DNA of 64,000 nucleotides from Citrus sinensis (Eukaryota > Streptophyta > Magnoliopsida > Sapindales > Rutaceae), in contig NC_068559.1 of the NCBI RefSeq assembly GCF_022201045.2, forward strand, positions 25,055,501-25,119,500. Reading direction: 5' to 3'. This document shows, piece after piece, positions 1 through 11,600 of the stretch. The notes below the pieces were generated by a model that was not told where the DNA came from, ran no database searches, and was given only the letters and a program-made list of their open reading frames with translations. Numbering within the stretch: position 1 is the stretch's first letter; the number at the start of each line of letters is the position of its first letter. The translations under genes and the position numbers were made by a program.

Positions 1-472
1 GTAAAAAAAATATTTTTAAACTAAGTAAATATGATTCTTAAATAATGATTTTGATAAAAATAGTAAAGATATTATAAATTTTTCATTATAGACGTAGTGA
101 ATCGAATTAATTTAGATTCTAATTTACAGTAGTTAATAGTTATCAAACGCTGTAGTTTTTAAACTACAATTGTCCAACCTTAATATCAAATAGGGTCTAA
201 ATAGGGCTCGAAGAGCAGTTAGGACCACTCGTATCAATTTCAGATAGGACTTATTCCAAGTATTGATTATGCATCAAATAATTTGTAGTACTCTAAGCAA
301 AAAGTATTCGTATTTAGTAAAAAAGCAATAGTAATAGATATTAGATTAAGAATAAATTGGTTCTAGGTGTAATCGATACTTGTGGTTAGATTAATTTATA
401 TTTTAAAATAAACATGCTTATGTTTAGGAGAACTTGTATTCCAAGGAAGAGTCTTCAATATACTTGTTTGTG
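1..472. other. AT-rich intergenic or intronic DNA, left flank of retrotransposon
   Basis: No open frame, tRNA fold or terminal repeat could be recognised here. The stretch is AT-rich and may belong to the long first intron of the FLC-like gene further right, because that gene's first exon is not in the window. The last five bases (TTGTG, 468-472) are the left target-site duplication of the LTR element that follows. Confidence 0.6.
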
Positions 473-736
473 TGAGAGGATTTAGGGCTAAATTAGAGCT
501 GATTTTTATTGTTTGAATCAAAAGAAAGAACAATCCTGACCTACAATTCAAAAGATAAGTTAATATTTTTCAAAACTCATAATTACTCCTAATACTTGAT
601 AAAAATGAGCATAAACGCTAAATGACTACTTAATCTCTTATTTATACCTGAACCCTAATTAGTGAATAAGTAAAATTACTAAATTGTCCCTCCCCTTTTA
701 TATTTGCACTTAAAATAAGTTTTCATTGGTCTAACA
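473..736 (-). repeat. 3' LTR of the TR-GAG element
   Basis: This is the left copy of the direct repeat and the 3' LTR, because the element runs on the minus strand. Read that way it starts TGTTAGACC and ends CTCTCA. It aligns throughout with 2310-2572, including the shared blocks TTTTCATTGGTCTAACA and AGTAAAATTACTAAA. Confidence 0.85.
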
Positions 737-752
737 TTACTCCCCTCCCAAA
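737..752 (-). other. Polypurine tract of the TR-GAG element
   Basis: On the minus strand the bases immediately before the 3' LTR are TTTTTGGGAGGGGAGTAA, a purine-rich run in the place expected for second-strand priming. The same bases also code for the last Pol residues (FWEGSN), as is common in Ty3-type elements. Confidence 0.7.
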
Positions 753-2290
753 AAGACACCTTGTCCTCTAGGTGAAATCCATGAAATTACTGCCTCTTCT
801 TCCTTGGCTTCCTCTTCGCCTTCCTCCTCATCACACACAGTCAGGACTTATAGCGATTTGTCCTTACATCGATGCCCCGATGAAAATTTCTCATCACATC
901 AAAAACACAACTCCTTCGCCCTTTTGTCCTGAATCTCTATCTCAGTGAGGCATTTGAAAGTCACCCTTGATCGTGCCTCACTAACCCGATCACTTTGGGA
1001 ATCTCTTTCTAACTCCATCATTTACGTTTTCTGGCCTTCCGATGGTGTGCTTTGTGAACTCTCACTGAAACCCCAAGGTCTGGGTTTTCTATCCTACCAA
1101 TCGTGTGTTGTTTCGGTATGAAAAACCGACTGAATTGATCTTGTTAACCTATTCTGCTGTTTTCTTATCCTCAATCATCTGTGCCAACTCCATTGTCTCC
1201 CGTAACCCTTTAGGCCTTAGCAAGCGTAACGAGGCTCGGATATTTGGTTTCAGCCCTTCATAAAATCCCCTTCCAATACCGCCTCTGAGATTCCCCGTAA
1301 ATGCCCCGATAGCAACTCAAACTTCTCCCTATACTCTATGACTGTTCTCTCTTAGGTCAGGGTAAAAAATTGTTCATGCAAATCTCCCACTTGAGTGGCC
1401 CGAAACCTCTCTAACAGTCGGTCCTTAAATTCACCCTACGACCTCAATGGTTGTCGTTGTTCTCGCCATTGAAACCATGCAAGGGCTTTTCCCTCAAACA
1501 CAACAGTGCCGCCATTAGTTTTTCCTTTTCTGAGAGTCCATTGATGGCGAAATAGCGCTCTACCCTATACACAACCATAGGAAATGGGTATTTTCAGTTT
1601 CTTTACCCTAGAATCCGCCCCAAATTGAGTTTACCTTTCGCGCCATTGGAGATCTCCAACCTCTTAAATCTACTCTAATTTCTACAAATCCCGAAGTCTC
1701 AGCCTAAAATTCTCCTTGCCCAGCTGCATTCAGGTTATAATTGCTTCATCTCTCACCGGAAACCCCTCTTCCCAACCATCCGCCGAGTTGCCAAGCCTAA
1801 CCATCCCCAACTTCTACGCACCCATTTCAGTGCCGAAACGCCAATTCCTGACCTTAAGCTGCCTCCTCCAGCTGTGTAACCCTCACATCCACCACCCCCA
1901 GCCGCGACCCAGCCTTCTCCGCCACACCCGATGTCAGGAAAGGCTCCCCTAGGCCGCGAGTCCCCAAAACCGACCTCCCCGCCACCAAATCCACCATGAC
2001 CCGTTGCCTTTGCCTGTGTGAGATTGGTGGTTTCGACCCTCTGCGCTGCTGCCGACCACAGGTTCTATACCGCCGGATCCTTCTCCTGCCATGTTGCCGT
2101 GGCCCGTCGATATTGCCGGTAGTGGGTTAAAGTGGAGTTCCGTCAATTTTAGCAACATGGTTTGATGGGATGAAAATTGTTGTTGAACAGTGTTAAATTG
2201 CTCGTTGATGGGTGGCCTTGAGCGATCCAACCTTCGCTTCCAATTTCTCTTCAAGTGCGTCCACCTTCTTCGCTGCCATTGTCCCATAAT
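753..2290 (-). pseudogene. Broken gag with residual pol C-terminus
   Basis: Minus-strand translation gives fragments typical of plant Ty3-type Gag. The start just inside the primer site reads MAAKKVDALEEKLEAKVGSL in one register. The capsid-like signature GKALAWFQWRE lies near 1460-1500. Next comes a stretch resembling LLERF and, near 1210-1300, the 'MKGLKPEIRASL' type region. Several stop codons and frame changes interrupt it, so no intact protein can be made. The last readable piece (GFHLEDKV) is the end of the integrase/pol polyprotein, joined directly to gag by a deletion of almost all of pol. No aspartic protease or reverse transcriptase motif is visible. Confidence 0.72.
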
Positions 2291-2294
2291 TTTT

Positions 2295-2306
2295 GCTCTG
2301 ATGCCA
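2295..2306 (-). other. Primer-binding site (initiator tRNA-Met)
   Basis: Read on the minus strand the sequence is TGGCATCAGAGC. This matches the common plant retrotransposon primer site TGGTATCAGAGC, complementary to initiator tRNA-Met, at 11 of 12 positions. It lies 3 bp inside the 5' LTR, as expected. Confidence 0.85.
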
Positions 2307-2309
2307 CTT

Positions 2310-2572
2310 TGATAGGATATAGGGCTAAATTAAGGCTGATTTTTATTGATTGAATAAAAGAAAGAACAATGCTGACATACAATTCGAGAGGTAGATCAAT
2401 CTCTCCCAGAACTCCTAATTACTCATAATACTAGACAAAACTCAATATAAACCCTAAATGATTCCTTAATCTCTTATTTTTACTTGAGCCCTAATTAGTA
2501 AATAAGTAAAATTACTAAACTGCCCCTACCTATTTCTATTTATGCCTAACATAAGTTTTCATTGGTCTAACA
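2310..2572 (-). repeat. 5' LTR of the TR-GAG element
   Basis: This is the right copy of the direct repeat and the 5' LTR of the minus-strand element. It runs from TGTTAGACC to CCTATCA on the minus strand. It is next to the primer-binding site on the inside and to the TTGTG target duplication on the outside. Confidence 0.85.
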
Positions 2573-2577
2573 TTGTG

Positions 2578-3567
2578 TACTTAAGAAACTCTACATTTTT
2601 ATCCTAACCACACTTAACAAGGTAGTACTTTATGCTTATGCATAAGATTTCTTTATCTTCTCTAACTTTACAAATTTTGATAGACAGTATAAGAATCACA
2701 CACCTATGCTTTCACATATATTCTCTCCTTGAATTAAGGTGAGAATTTGTTTAATTGGAGAATGGATCTTGGGATCCATTTGCTTTGATGTTTCACTAAC
2801 ATTTTGGTTGTTAGCTATTGCTGTTGTAATATTTTTTTTATCATACTAAGTTAAATTTGATTTTTCTAAAACGATGTCCGTCTCTTGACTCCTTAAGTGA
2901 CAAGAAAAACTTAAACTAAGGCTTGAATGACCATTTCTTTTAATATGTAGATGTGATACAAGACTTGGAACAAGCAACTAGAGAGTAAGGGAGTATTTTT
3001 CCTATTTCTTTTTATTTTTCTTTTTTTGTATCTCTGTTAGTAGGCTTATATAGGTCAACTATTGATCCCTAATGTATAACCACCCAAGTATAGAACTAGG
3101 TGAAACCAATATTTATCTCCACAAAACTCTTTTACAAATTCTACTTCAAACTTGTTTGGAGGTCTCAAACAAACCTTAAAACCATTGGATGTACTTATAC
3201 TTATGTCAAAAATTAAGAGGAAACTAGTTATATTAATATTGTAAACTATACTATTTATATTAATGCATGAAAACGGGATGAAGCTAAAGTACCTATTACA
3301 CCAACCTTTGAATGTACTCCACAATCATCATCCTTCACTCATTATTTCTCGAGCTAGCCATCGTTTATCTACTTGGATTCATGGTCAAGTGTCCTCTTAA
3401 GCCGGCCTTAGTAATTACTTTTATATTGTTGAAAGTCAGAAAGGACATTTAACTAAATGATTAGCCAAGCCTACAAAACCCTAGGACACCTTTACTTTGC
3501 GAAATGCATCCGCATCTAACTAATTGTAAATATTCTTATCAATAACAAAGAAAATATATTCACTAAA
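2578..3567. other. AT-rich intergenic or intronic DNA without recognisable gene
   Basis: Both strands carry only short open frames with no family resemblance and no splice-linked coding continuity. Poly-T tracts occur near 3000. Nothing further is supported. Confidence 0.6.
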
Positions 3568-3797
3568 GGGTTAACTCTTAATTGCCCCCTTCGTGAAATG
3601 ATAATCTTCAAAATATCCCCTAAATTTTTGTGAACCTCAATTTGCCCCTTACTTTTGTTAAGAAGACAAAAAAAATTCATTAACCGCCCCATTATTCCTT
3701 ATCTTTTGAATAAAAATAAGGGTAAGTTCAAGTTTACAGTAGTTTAGGGGTATCTTGAAGAGTGTCATTTCATTAGGCGGTTATCTATAATTTACTC
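3568..3797. mobile_element. Small inverted-repeat element (MITE-like)
   Basis: The left end begins GGGTTAACTCTTAATTGCCC. The reverse complement of the right end begins GAGTAAATTATAGATAACCG. The arms share the internal blocks GAAATGA, TCTTCAA and CCCCTAAA in the same order, so the two ends are diverged inverted repeats of about 60 bp. No clear target duplication was found, so the family is not assigned; a Mutator-like origin is possible. Confidence 0.45.
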
Positions 3798-4546
3798 TTC
3801 AACACAATTAAATGTTTATGACACGAATATTAATTTGCCAATCTATCACATTTCATATTTTGGATGAATTATTATTTATTAATTATTGTGTTGTAATAAA
3901 TTTACATGATTAAATTTTTATCTTTGATTAGTTTAAGTTTGTATGTTGTTTATTATTTCTTAATCATATATTCTATTTTATTTTATCTTTAAAAGTTGAA
4001 TTATGAAAGTATTTCAGTGTTAATCAAGTTGTTAATCGTATTATCGTGTCTTAATCGTATAATTGTGTCTTAATTGTGTTATCATAATCGTGTAATTGTG
4101 TCAAATAGTAACATGTCAAATGTGTTGCGTCGTGACGTGTCACCTATTTATTAAATGGGTCGTATCTGTGTTTGAATTTTTTGACATGATTATAAATGTG
4201 TCGGATCCATATTTAGTAAAATTTGACATGACACGTTTATGACATGCCACAAATATAACATGATTACTTTTACACAAATTGCCACCTCTAATATTTAACA
4301 TGATTTTTATGTTGTATATAACATTCATGTGATTAGTGAGATGTTATATCATGTTTGGATTTCTCTTAGCTTATTGGTTAATGCTAAATAATTAGTTAGT
4401 TAAATTTCTCAATGCGTTTAACTAATTTTCCTTTTACTTTACTCAATTGAATATTAATTCTCTATACCTTTAGTCGTCCTCTTTTTTTCTCTTTCCCTCT
4501 TTTTTTTTCCCCCAATGGCTTGTTTTGTGTAAGCTATAGATGGTTA

Positions 4547-5396
4547 GGCCATCTCCAATTTGACACCAAAACTAACACCAAACCACCTTTTACACTATTT
4601 TTGGTATAAAATGCTTCTCCAATGTAACACCAAAACTAACACCAAAATGGTGTTATGAATAGTATTGCACCAAATATGGTGCAACACTATTCATTTGGTG
4701 TTAGGGAAAAAAAGTCACAAATATCCTTATTACTTTTTTTATTTACATATATGTCCTATTTTATATAATATTTTAAGTTATTATTATTATTTTTATTTCA
4801 TTTTTTTAATTTTTGAATATTATACTAATATTTTAAATAAAAATATTCAACACAAAAATTAATAATAAAAATAAAATGCCAATAACATTAATTACTACAT
4901 TACATATTACAAAATTAAAAATACAAAATTAAATTAACACAAATTAAAAAAGCTACTACTACTAGCATAAATTAGAACAATTATTTGATAATCTGGGAGA
5001 TTATTATTAGATCTTCCAATATCATTAAAATATTGGCCAATATTATTGGAAGTATTTTGAGATGCTTGGCCTTGTTGAGATCTTCTCTGTAAAATCTTAA
5101 TTTGTTCATTTTGAAAATATTGATTTAGTTAATTAAATGCAAATTTAATAATTTTCTATATTTTTTTTGTTAATCAATATAAAATTACTTATTACTTAAT
5201 TATCTATATTAATAGTAATATTTATTGTGTTAATTGAATTAATTCTTGAGAATTAAAAGAATAAAAAGAAGAATATTCTTTTTTGTGTAAAATTTGGTGT
5301 AAATGGGTTGGAGATGAAATAGTAATTTTGGTGTGAAAAAAGTACATTTTTGGTGTTGGTGTTACACCAAAATGATATTAAGCATCGGAGATGCCC
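4547..5396. mobile_element. PIF/Harbinger-type element, non-autonomous
   Basis: The left end GGCCATCTCCAAT and the reverse complement of the right end GGGCATCTCCGAT are terminal inverted repeats of the plant PIF/Harbinger type. Both ends are followed by ACACCAAAA-rich subterminal repeats. The element is flanked by TTA at 4544-4546 and 5397-5399, the three-base target duplication typical of this superfamily. At 850 bp it is too short to carry a transposase. The minus strand near 4985-5110 encodes an Asn/Gln-rich segment with the readable stretch QQGQASQNTSNNIG. This may be the remnant of an element-encoded protein, but I cannot assign it firmly. Confidence 0.8.
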
Positions 5397-5399
5397 TTA

Positions 5400-8300
5400 G
5401 TTATGGAAAGTTATAAATTAAAGAGTCCAAAATGAGAACAACTAAAGGGGACAAAAGCATTCTTAAAAAAGAGCAAGAAATTTATCAGAGTGGGATTGTA
5501 AGCTTGAGGTTATCGTTACACTTTACATATATAGAACTGCAATTAACAACATTTATGGATTTATAAAGCAGAAATATATTGAAACAATTTATATATGTTT
5601 ACATTTGTGTCGAAATAATTAATAAACAGTGACATCCGGTTTGAATTTTTTGTATATGAAAAAAATATCAAAATAAGATTAATTTAAAGCAATTCGAAGT
5701 TCATTAATTTATATTTGTTATCACATCATAGAAAGTATAAGTCTAAGGTAATTATTGATGAAGACTTGGACAAATCTTTTAATTAGTAATATTTATAAAT
5801 GATGTTGTAGTACTTTGAGAAGCATCTGTAGCTGTCATAGTTAAAGAGCTCCACATGAGAAATTGCACATGTTAATCAATTGATTACCAAATATCTATCT
5901 TATTCTAGCATTATATGATACAAACTCATTAAAACTTCTTTATATATGTGCATGTTCTATGTTTTGTTATATTTGTATGCATATATATCTAATCATGGTT
6001 AGCTTGAACCTAGACTTCTACCTTGAAACATTTTTTTCATTCTTTTGTGAAAAATGAGAAAATCTAGATTTGAGTCTTTTTCAAGCCTTTAGATCAAGTA
6101 ATGAGTAAACTAAAAGCAAATGAGATGTTAAGAACTACAAATTTCTTTAATATTTTACCTAATTGCAGCTGAGTTGTTCTTTGTTTTTTTCTTTTTGCTC
6201 CTCATGATTTATGGAGAAGATGATCTCCAAGCCTAAAAATAAATCATTTGATTATTCAATCATTTTGCCTTTTTAAAAAAAATTATTCTTCAATCATAAA
6301 AGCAAATGAGATTTGAGGAACTCCAAATTTCTTTTAATATTTTACTTAATTACATCCATTTCTTTCTTGTCTTTATTTTTTCCTTCCTCGTGATCTTCTT
6401 CCCTTCCAACTAAAGAAATGGAGAAAATTAATCTTCAAAGGCTGAGCACCATAGTCTCCTCCACTATATGTAAATCTTTTTTATAGAAGAATCACCGCAA
6501 CTCTGCTTTTCTCATTTTTTTTTCTCTTTTATTTTCGTTACTTTCTCAAATTTTAATATATATGCCTCTTTTGGGGAGTTCTCTTTTTTATTCTTGATTT
6601 CTCTGTGTTTTTAGGATGTGAATCGTAGGTTTTTTTTTTTGAATAATTATGTCTTCATCAAGTACTTTTATCTACTCTTGATTTTGTCTATCCGTCCTCT
6701 CAAACAAGTCGAAATGCAAATACTCCGACTATTTTATCTCTCTTCATTCTCTTTCCGTAGCCTACCCTCATGGATATGATATTGGCCACTTTAAGCTAGC
6801 ATAGGTTTGTTATTGGGACCATTTCTAAAACCTTGTATTATCTGTGAGACAACATGTAGATACGTGCCCTGGTTATATATGCTAACCAAATATTGGCAGA
6901 CTTCATTACATCGCTCACATCTCATCCCACTTTTGCCTTCTAACTTGCTTTATAGCTGCAAGCGTGTTATTCATAAGTTTACTCATCTTAAAAACTATAT
7001 CAAATATCCAACGGACTATACAATATCGTTCATCTTAGTCTAACTTCTAAAGTTGCTCTTATTATCCTCCATTCTAAAGGAACCACGCTTGATGACATTA
7101 GCCAAGCACAAATGATTATTTTACATTTACATGTAGGATTGATTTTTATTTTTGAAACATCATCTAGGTTTATTGGATTTGCTAGAAGCAGAGAACCTAT
7201 TCGACTAAAATATATATATATACATTGGCAATAGACATCCCTAAATATAATAAGCAAGCTTTGATATAATCTTCCCAAAACCTCATTTGAAATAGACATA
7301 ATGTTCGCTCTTTTCTTTTTTACCTCCTATTTAGTCGATGCTTTTCTTTTACATCTTACTTTATTTTTCTCTTTTATTTTACTTTGTAGACTTTTACCAA
7401 TAATACAAAGTCTCTGTCGGACTCATAATATTTTTATCTTCTTGGATCTTTACATTTGTACTTAACGCTCCTTTCTTCTCTATATTTATTCCTCATTCAC
7501 TTAAATTATATTCCGTTCGATGTATTGAAATGTTGCTCGTCTCCATCGATTCCCTCCTATTCAAACTCTTACACTCCTTGTATAACCTTCTCATGGTACA
7601 AGAATATATTTTTCTCAAATTTTCTTCTTTAAAATGCTTTGATGAAATATTCCAAAAGCAATACTGAATGGAATAAAATGTTCACGCTAATAGTTGTCCT
7701 AATATACAGCTTTTATAATTAGTCAAAATAGAACATACTCCTCAAAAAAATACACCATATCCTGACTTACGTAAACACAAAAGTAAATCAATTTTACAAC
7801 ATAGAGATCTAAGGAACAAGAAAAACTATTCAATCATCAAAGAGCTCATATAAACATCCTATAAACCCGAAAGAGCAGGGTGCACCCTAATTATAAATAT
7901 ATTTGTGCTTTGTGGGAGTAGTTGGTGTATTGGGAAATATTACTTCGGAGGTGTACTGCAGGTGATTAGTTTCACTTTGGAAGTTTATCATTGATGCAAG
8001 TGTTGCATTATTAGTTGGTTGAAAATTTGGGAATGCCCATACTTTAGGGGAAACTCTTCCCAAATTTTTTGCAAGGACAAGGACATTGTTTTGAGTGATT
8101 GTTCCATTACAACCCAGGTTTAAGAATGAATTTTTTGCCTCATGTTAGTCTCATTTTTACTTGGAAATTCTTTTTAGGTTTTGAATAAATTTCACTATTG
8201 CTGAATTCCCGCTAGAGATTCTTATGGTTGAATTTCTGTTTTGAAGTAATAGGAAGTGCAAAGCTAACTTTGAGTAGCCTACTATAGTACTATTGCATCT

Positions 8301-8634
8301 TCACGGACGATAGAAATGACCTTTTTGTACACTTGTGATAGAGCATTAGAACTGACTTTCTCAACAAATTCTCAAGACTGATATGGCTACATGACATATA
8401 GAATTGCTGAAGAAGAAGACGGCATTCTTTAATACCTTTTCAAGGTCTGCGCCTCTGTTTTGGCATTTTAACTACCAAAAAGGGATGCTCGTCCCTACTT
8501 TCTGCTGGCCTTCATAATTACCACTTTTCATTGTATTTTCCTCTTTCTAATATTTTGAAGAACCACCATATCTCCACAATCTAGAAAATTATTACATGAT
8601 CAAGAAATCTGAATAATTAATACTGATAATGCAG
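5400..8634. other. Intergenic DNA or first intron of the FLC-like gene
   Basis: No MADS-domain exon or other coding exon was found on either strand. The stretch is AT-rich with T-runs, a diverged local duplication (6110-6240 against 6297-6455), and a segment at 6640-7560 with several short open frames that resemble no family I recognise. Given the missing first exon of the gene starting at 8635, this could be intron sequence. Confidence 0.5.
6110..6455. repeat. Diverged local tandem duplication
   Basis: The block AAAAGCAAATGAGAT followed by AACT(A/C)CAAATTTCTTT, ATATTTTAC and a T-rich stretch with CTCCTCATGAT occurs at about 6110-6210. It recurs in the same order at about 6297-6395 with many differences. 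Both copies are followed by an ATGGAGAA-containing segment. No coding capacity is evident. Confidence 0.5.
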
Positions 8635-11600
8635 TTTGGCCAGCATCCTTGAGCGCTACCAGAGTCGCATTACAGAGGAAGCTGTAGCTTCAGGAGCACC
8701 TAAGGCAGAGGTAAACTGTTCTCTCTCTATTTAGAACACATTAGCAATGACTACGCTAGGTCTAAAGTCTAAACCTATCCTGTCTTCAGCATGCTCTCCA
8801 TGAAGTGGATCAACTCCTAGGGATGAATTTATGCATCAAATTGTGAATAATCAATCTAAGTAAGACTAAGTAGTAGCTTTGACTTAATTTCCTATTATAG
8901 AGTGTTTGGACGAGAACTGTAAGGGTAACTGATATTTTCAATATTAGACTCTGCCTATACAATTTCGCATATAACTTTAATATCTAAAACCCTCTAACTG
9001 GAAGTATTCTAGGTTCTCCTGAATATGTCAACCAACTTGGTCTAACCTGGTTTATACACTCAATCAATCTATATGCTGACGAAGTTCTTTCTAAATGCCT
9101 ATGGGATATGAAACCCAGTGAAAATGGCCAAAATTGGACTGTCATTGTGAATATGAGGACATGCTTGAGAGTGATGACCATTAAGTCACAGCCTCCTGCA
9201 GTATAATCCCTTAATTTATGTCTGAGTACTATCTCCATACATTTGCCAATACAACATATCTGGGAATTTTGTAGGTAAACATAATGTTGTGACTACTCCT
9301 AGCATGCCTGATAGAAAAACTTCATACAACCGCTTCGATTTGAATCAATTTAGTACTATTGCTTGGCTCTTACCTACCAACTTAAGTTATCAAGTCAGGC
9401 TTTAACTTAATATACTTTTGGAGCTTTTTTGATCAATAGGTCTAGTGTCCAAATCCTCCTGCGAGATTTTCCTCTGTAGTTGTTTCTATCTTCAATCTTC
9501 CTTTAGGCTCATCTCTATGTTTGGATTTGTTTATAGCTTTCATCTTTGGTTGAGCTTCTTATGCAGGACAAGACCATTTGGTATGGCCTTTGCATGTGAA
9601 GAGCTCCGTTAGGGCTTACTATGATGTTCTAGGTTATGACCTAATAGCTTTAGGGTCAATTGGTAAAGTAACACAGTACCAGAAACCTAGATATCCAGTG
9701 CTATTATACCCTGACATGGTTGCCTTTTGGGTTTGCCTTCTGTCTTCCATCTGTGGTTGGGCTTGGTCCACATAAAAGCTCATTTATACATCAGTCTTGG
9801 TCCACTTGACAAGCTGATTTATACATCGGTCTCGCTGATATAAGGGGTTGTCAAAGGTTAATAGTATTGTTCAAGTCGGGCAGGCCAGAATTAACGTCAT
9901 TTATCTATAATGCATTTGCGTACAAAACTTTTCTTTTCCTTTTTTTTTTTTGCCTGGGTGGTTGGGGGGCCTCCAGGGGTTGTTTCATGGCTAACTTTCG
10001 GGATCTCTACACTGACAGGACCCTCAGGCTGGATATTCGAGCCTGCAACTGCTGAAAATAGTTCAAAGGCAATTTCTCCAAGTATTCTATACATTTTCCC
10101 AGAATGGCACATTATGTGTGCGTGTGTGTGTTTGTGTGTATTACTTTATTGATCTGTATTTTGCATCCACAGGCAACTTGAAGGTCCAAACTTTGAGCAG
10201 TTCACTGCAGCTGATCTTCTGCAGTTAGAGAATCTACTCAACAATACACTGACAGAAATTAGAGCTGTGAAGGTCAGGATTATAGTACTTTTGCAATTGA
10301 AATCTCGAGTGTCTAAAAATAATAGGAATATGGTTATGAGATTACATATTGACTATCAAGAAGATAATGTTCATGTATTGTTGATGCCTTTGCCGCTTGC
10401 TCCTATATCTTGGTTCTCCTTTATTCAGACCTTTCCAAGAGATTATGATACTACAAATTCTTAGTCCCATGTTTGATCATCTTAAAATTCAACCAAGCCA
10501 ACAAATACACAAACAATCTGCAACTTCCATCAATACTGGTTGCTGATTTTCACACGTTTACCTAACTGAGAATGCTTTAACCACTGATTGCTATATCACA
10601 TTAATCTTTTCTTTCCTGTCTATCCAAGCACTTCTTTTTGGTTTAGCAGCTTTTCACTAGGTTCAATTATCTGCAGCTGCTTACTGCTGAAACTATGGAG
10701 AAGACCTATGGTTGTGCGCGTGAACTATGAAGCGCACTTGAGTTTGGTTTCTGTAGCCCCCGTTGTTGAAATACTCGTTTTGCCACCAAAAATACCTTAC
10801 CTTAATAATAGATTCTGGCCACCTTAAAGTAAAACAGAGGATGCACCCCTGCTCTAGTTTGACCTGTTGTCTGTCACTTGATTATTTGAACTTGGAACTA
10901 CTATTGCATTATCAATTAGATCCTGTATGCGCCTTTTTTTTGCGCCCTCCTTTGTGCCTGCTTGAGGCTTGTTATACTATCCATGAAGGTTCATTCCTAT
11001 GCTCATTGGGCATCTTTGGTGCAGACACAACTGATGATGGGATCCATTAGAACACTCCAAGAGAAGGTACACTTAATTAAATACTTTCCACACCTTACTC
11101 TGTGGAATTGTTTATTCCCGGTAAATCTTGAAGAAAAACCTAAGCTCCTAGCTGGATGCAAATTGCAAGTGTCAACTTTTATGTGGTTAAAATGACTGCA
11201 AATATTTCTGTTTCACTACGACAGGGTCGTTTAACATTAGATATCATGGTTCCAATTTAGTTGGTGGAAAATTTTCTTCCTATTCATTAAAAAGCAGGAT
11301 CTTATTGCAAGTGAAACTGTACAGCTGGCTGTGTCAACAGTAGGCTTTCAGAGTCTCCCAGGCTCATTTGTTTGCCATTTGCATGAAGTTTTATCCAATA
11401 GATCCTTTTTATTTTCCATGCCTTTAATTCCTGACTTCTGAGAAACCTACAGCTTTCTATTTCACTACTTTCTAGTTGTGAGTGTCCTTTGTCCTTGAGA
11501 ACCTACCAGCTTTAAGAATTTCCAAGCACCTCATAATTGATCAAAATCAGATTGGAAAAGGAAGAATGGAGATCTAATGCTGGTGAAATCATGTGATAAT

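Larger units (their letters stand above)
473..2572 (-). mobile_element. Gag-only LTR retrotransposon (TR-GAG type), Ty3-like
   Basis: A complete 2.1 kb LTR element lies on the minus strand. Two direct repeats of about 264 bp (473-736 and 2310-2572) begin TG and end CA when read on the minus strand. They are flanked by identical TTGTG target duplications at 468-472 and 2573-2577. A primer-binding site for initiator tRNA-Met sits three bases inside the right LTR, and a purine-rich tract abuts the left LTR. The internal 1.57 kb encodes a broken Ty3-type Gag and then directly the last residues of Pol (GFHLEDKV, near 760-783). Protease, reverse transcriptase and integrase are missing, so the element is a non-autonomous internal-deletion derivative. 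The two LTRs differ at roughly one position in six by eye, so the insertion is not recent. Confidence 0.88.

Noticed and set aside
1..8634. Search for the MADS-domain exon of the FLC-like gene
   Set aside because: No segment on the plus strand reads like a MADS domain, and the GC-richer part (780-2300) is explained by the retrotransposon.
9910..10152. Open frame of 80 codons overlapping exon 3 of the FLC-like gene
   Set aside because: It is in a different frame from LLKIVQR, contains a T-run-coded Phe stretch, and has no family resemblance. The exon reading explains the conserved part.
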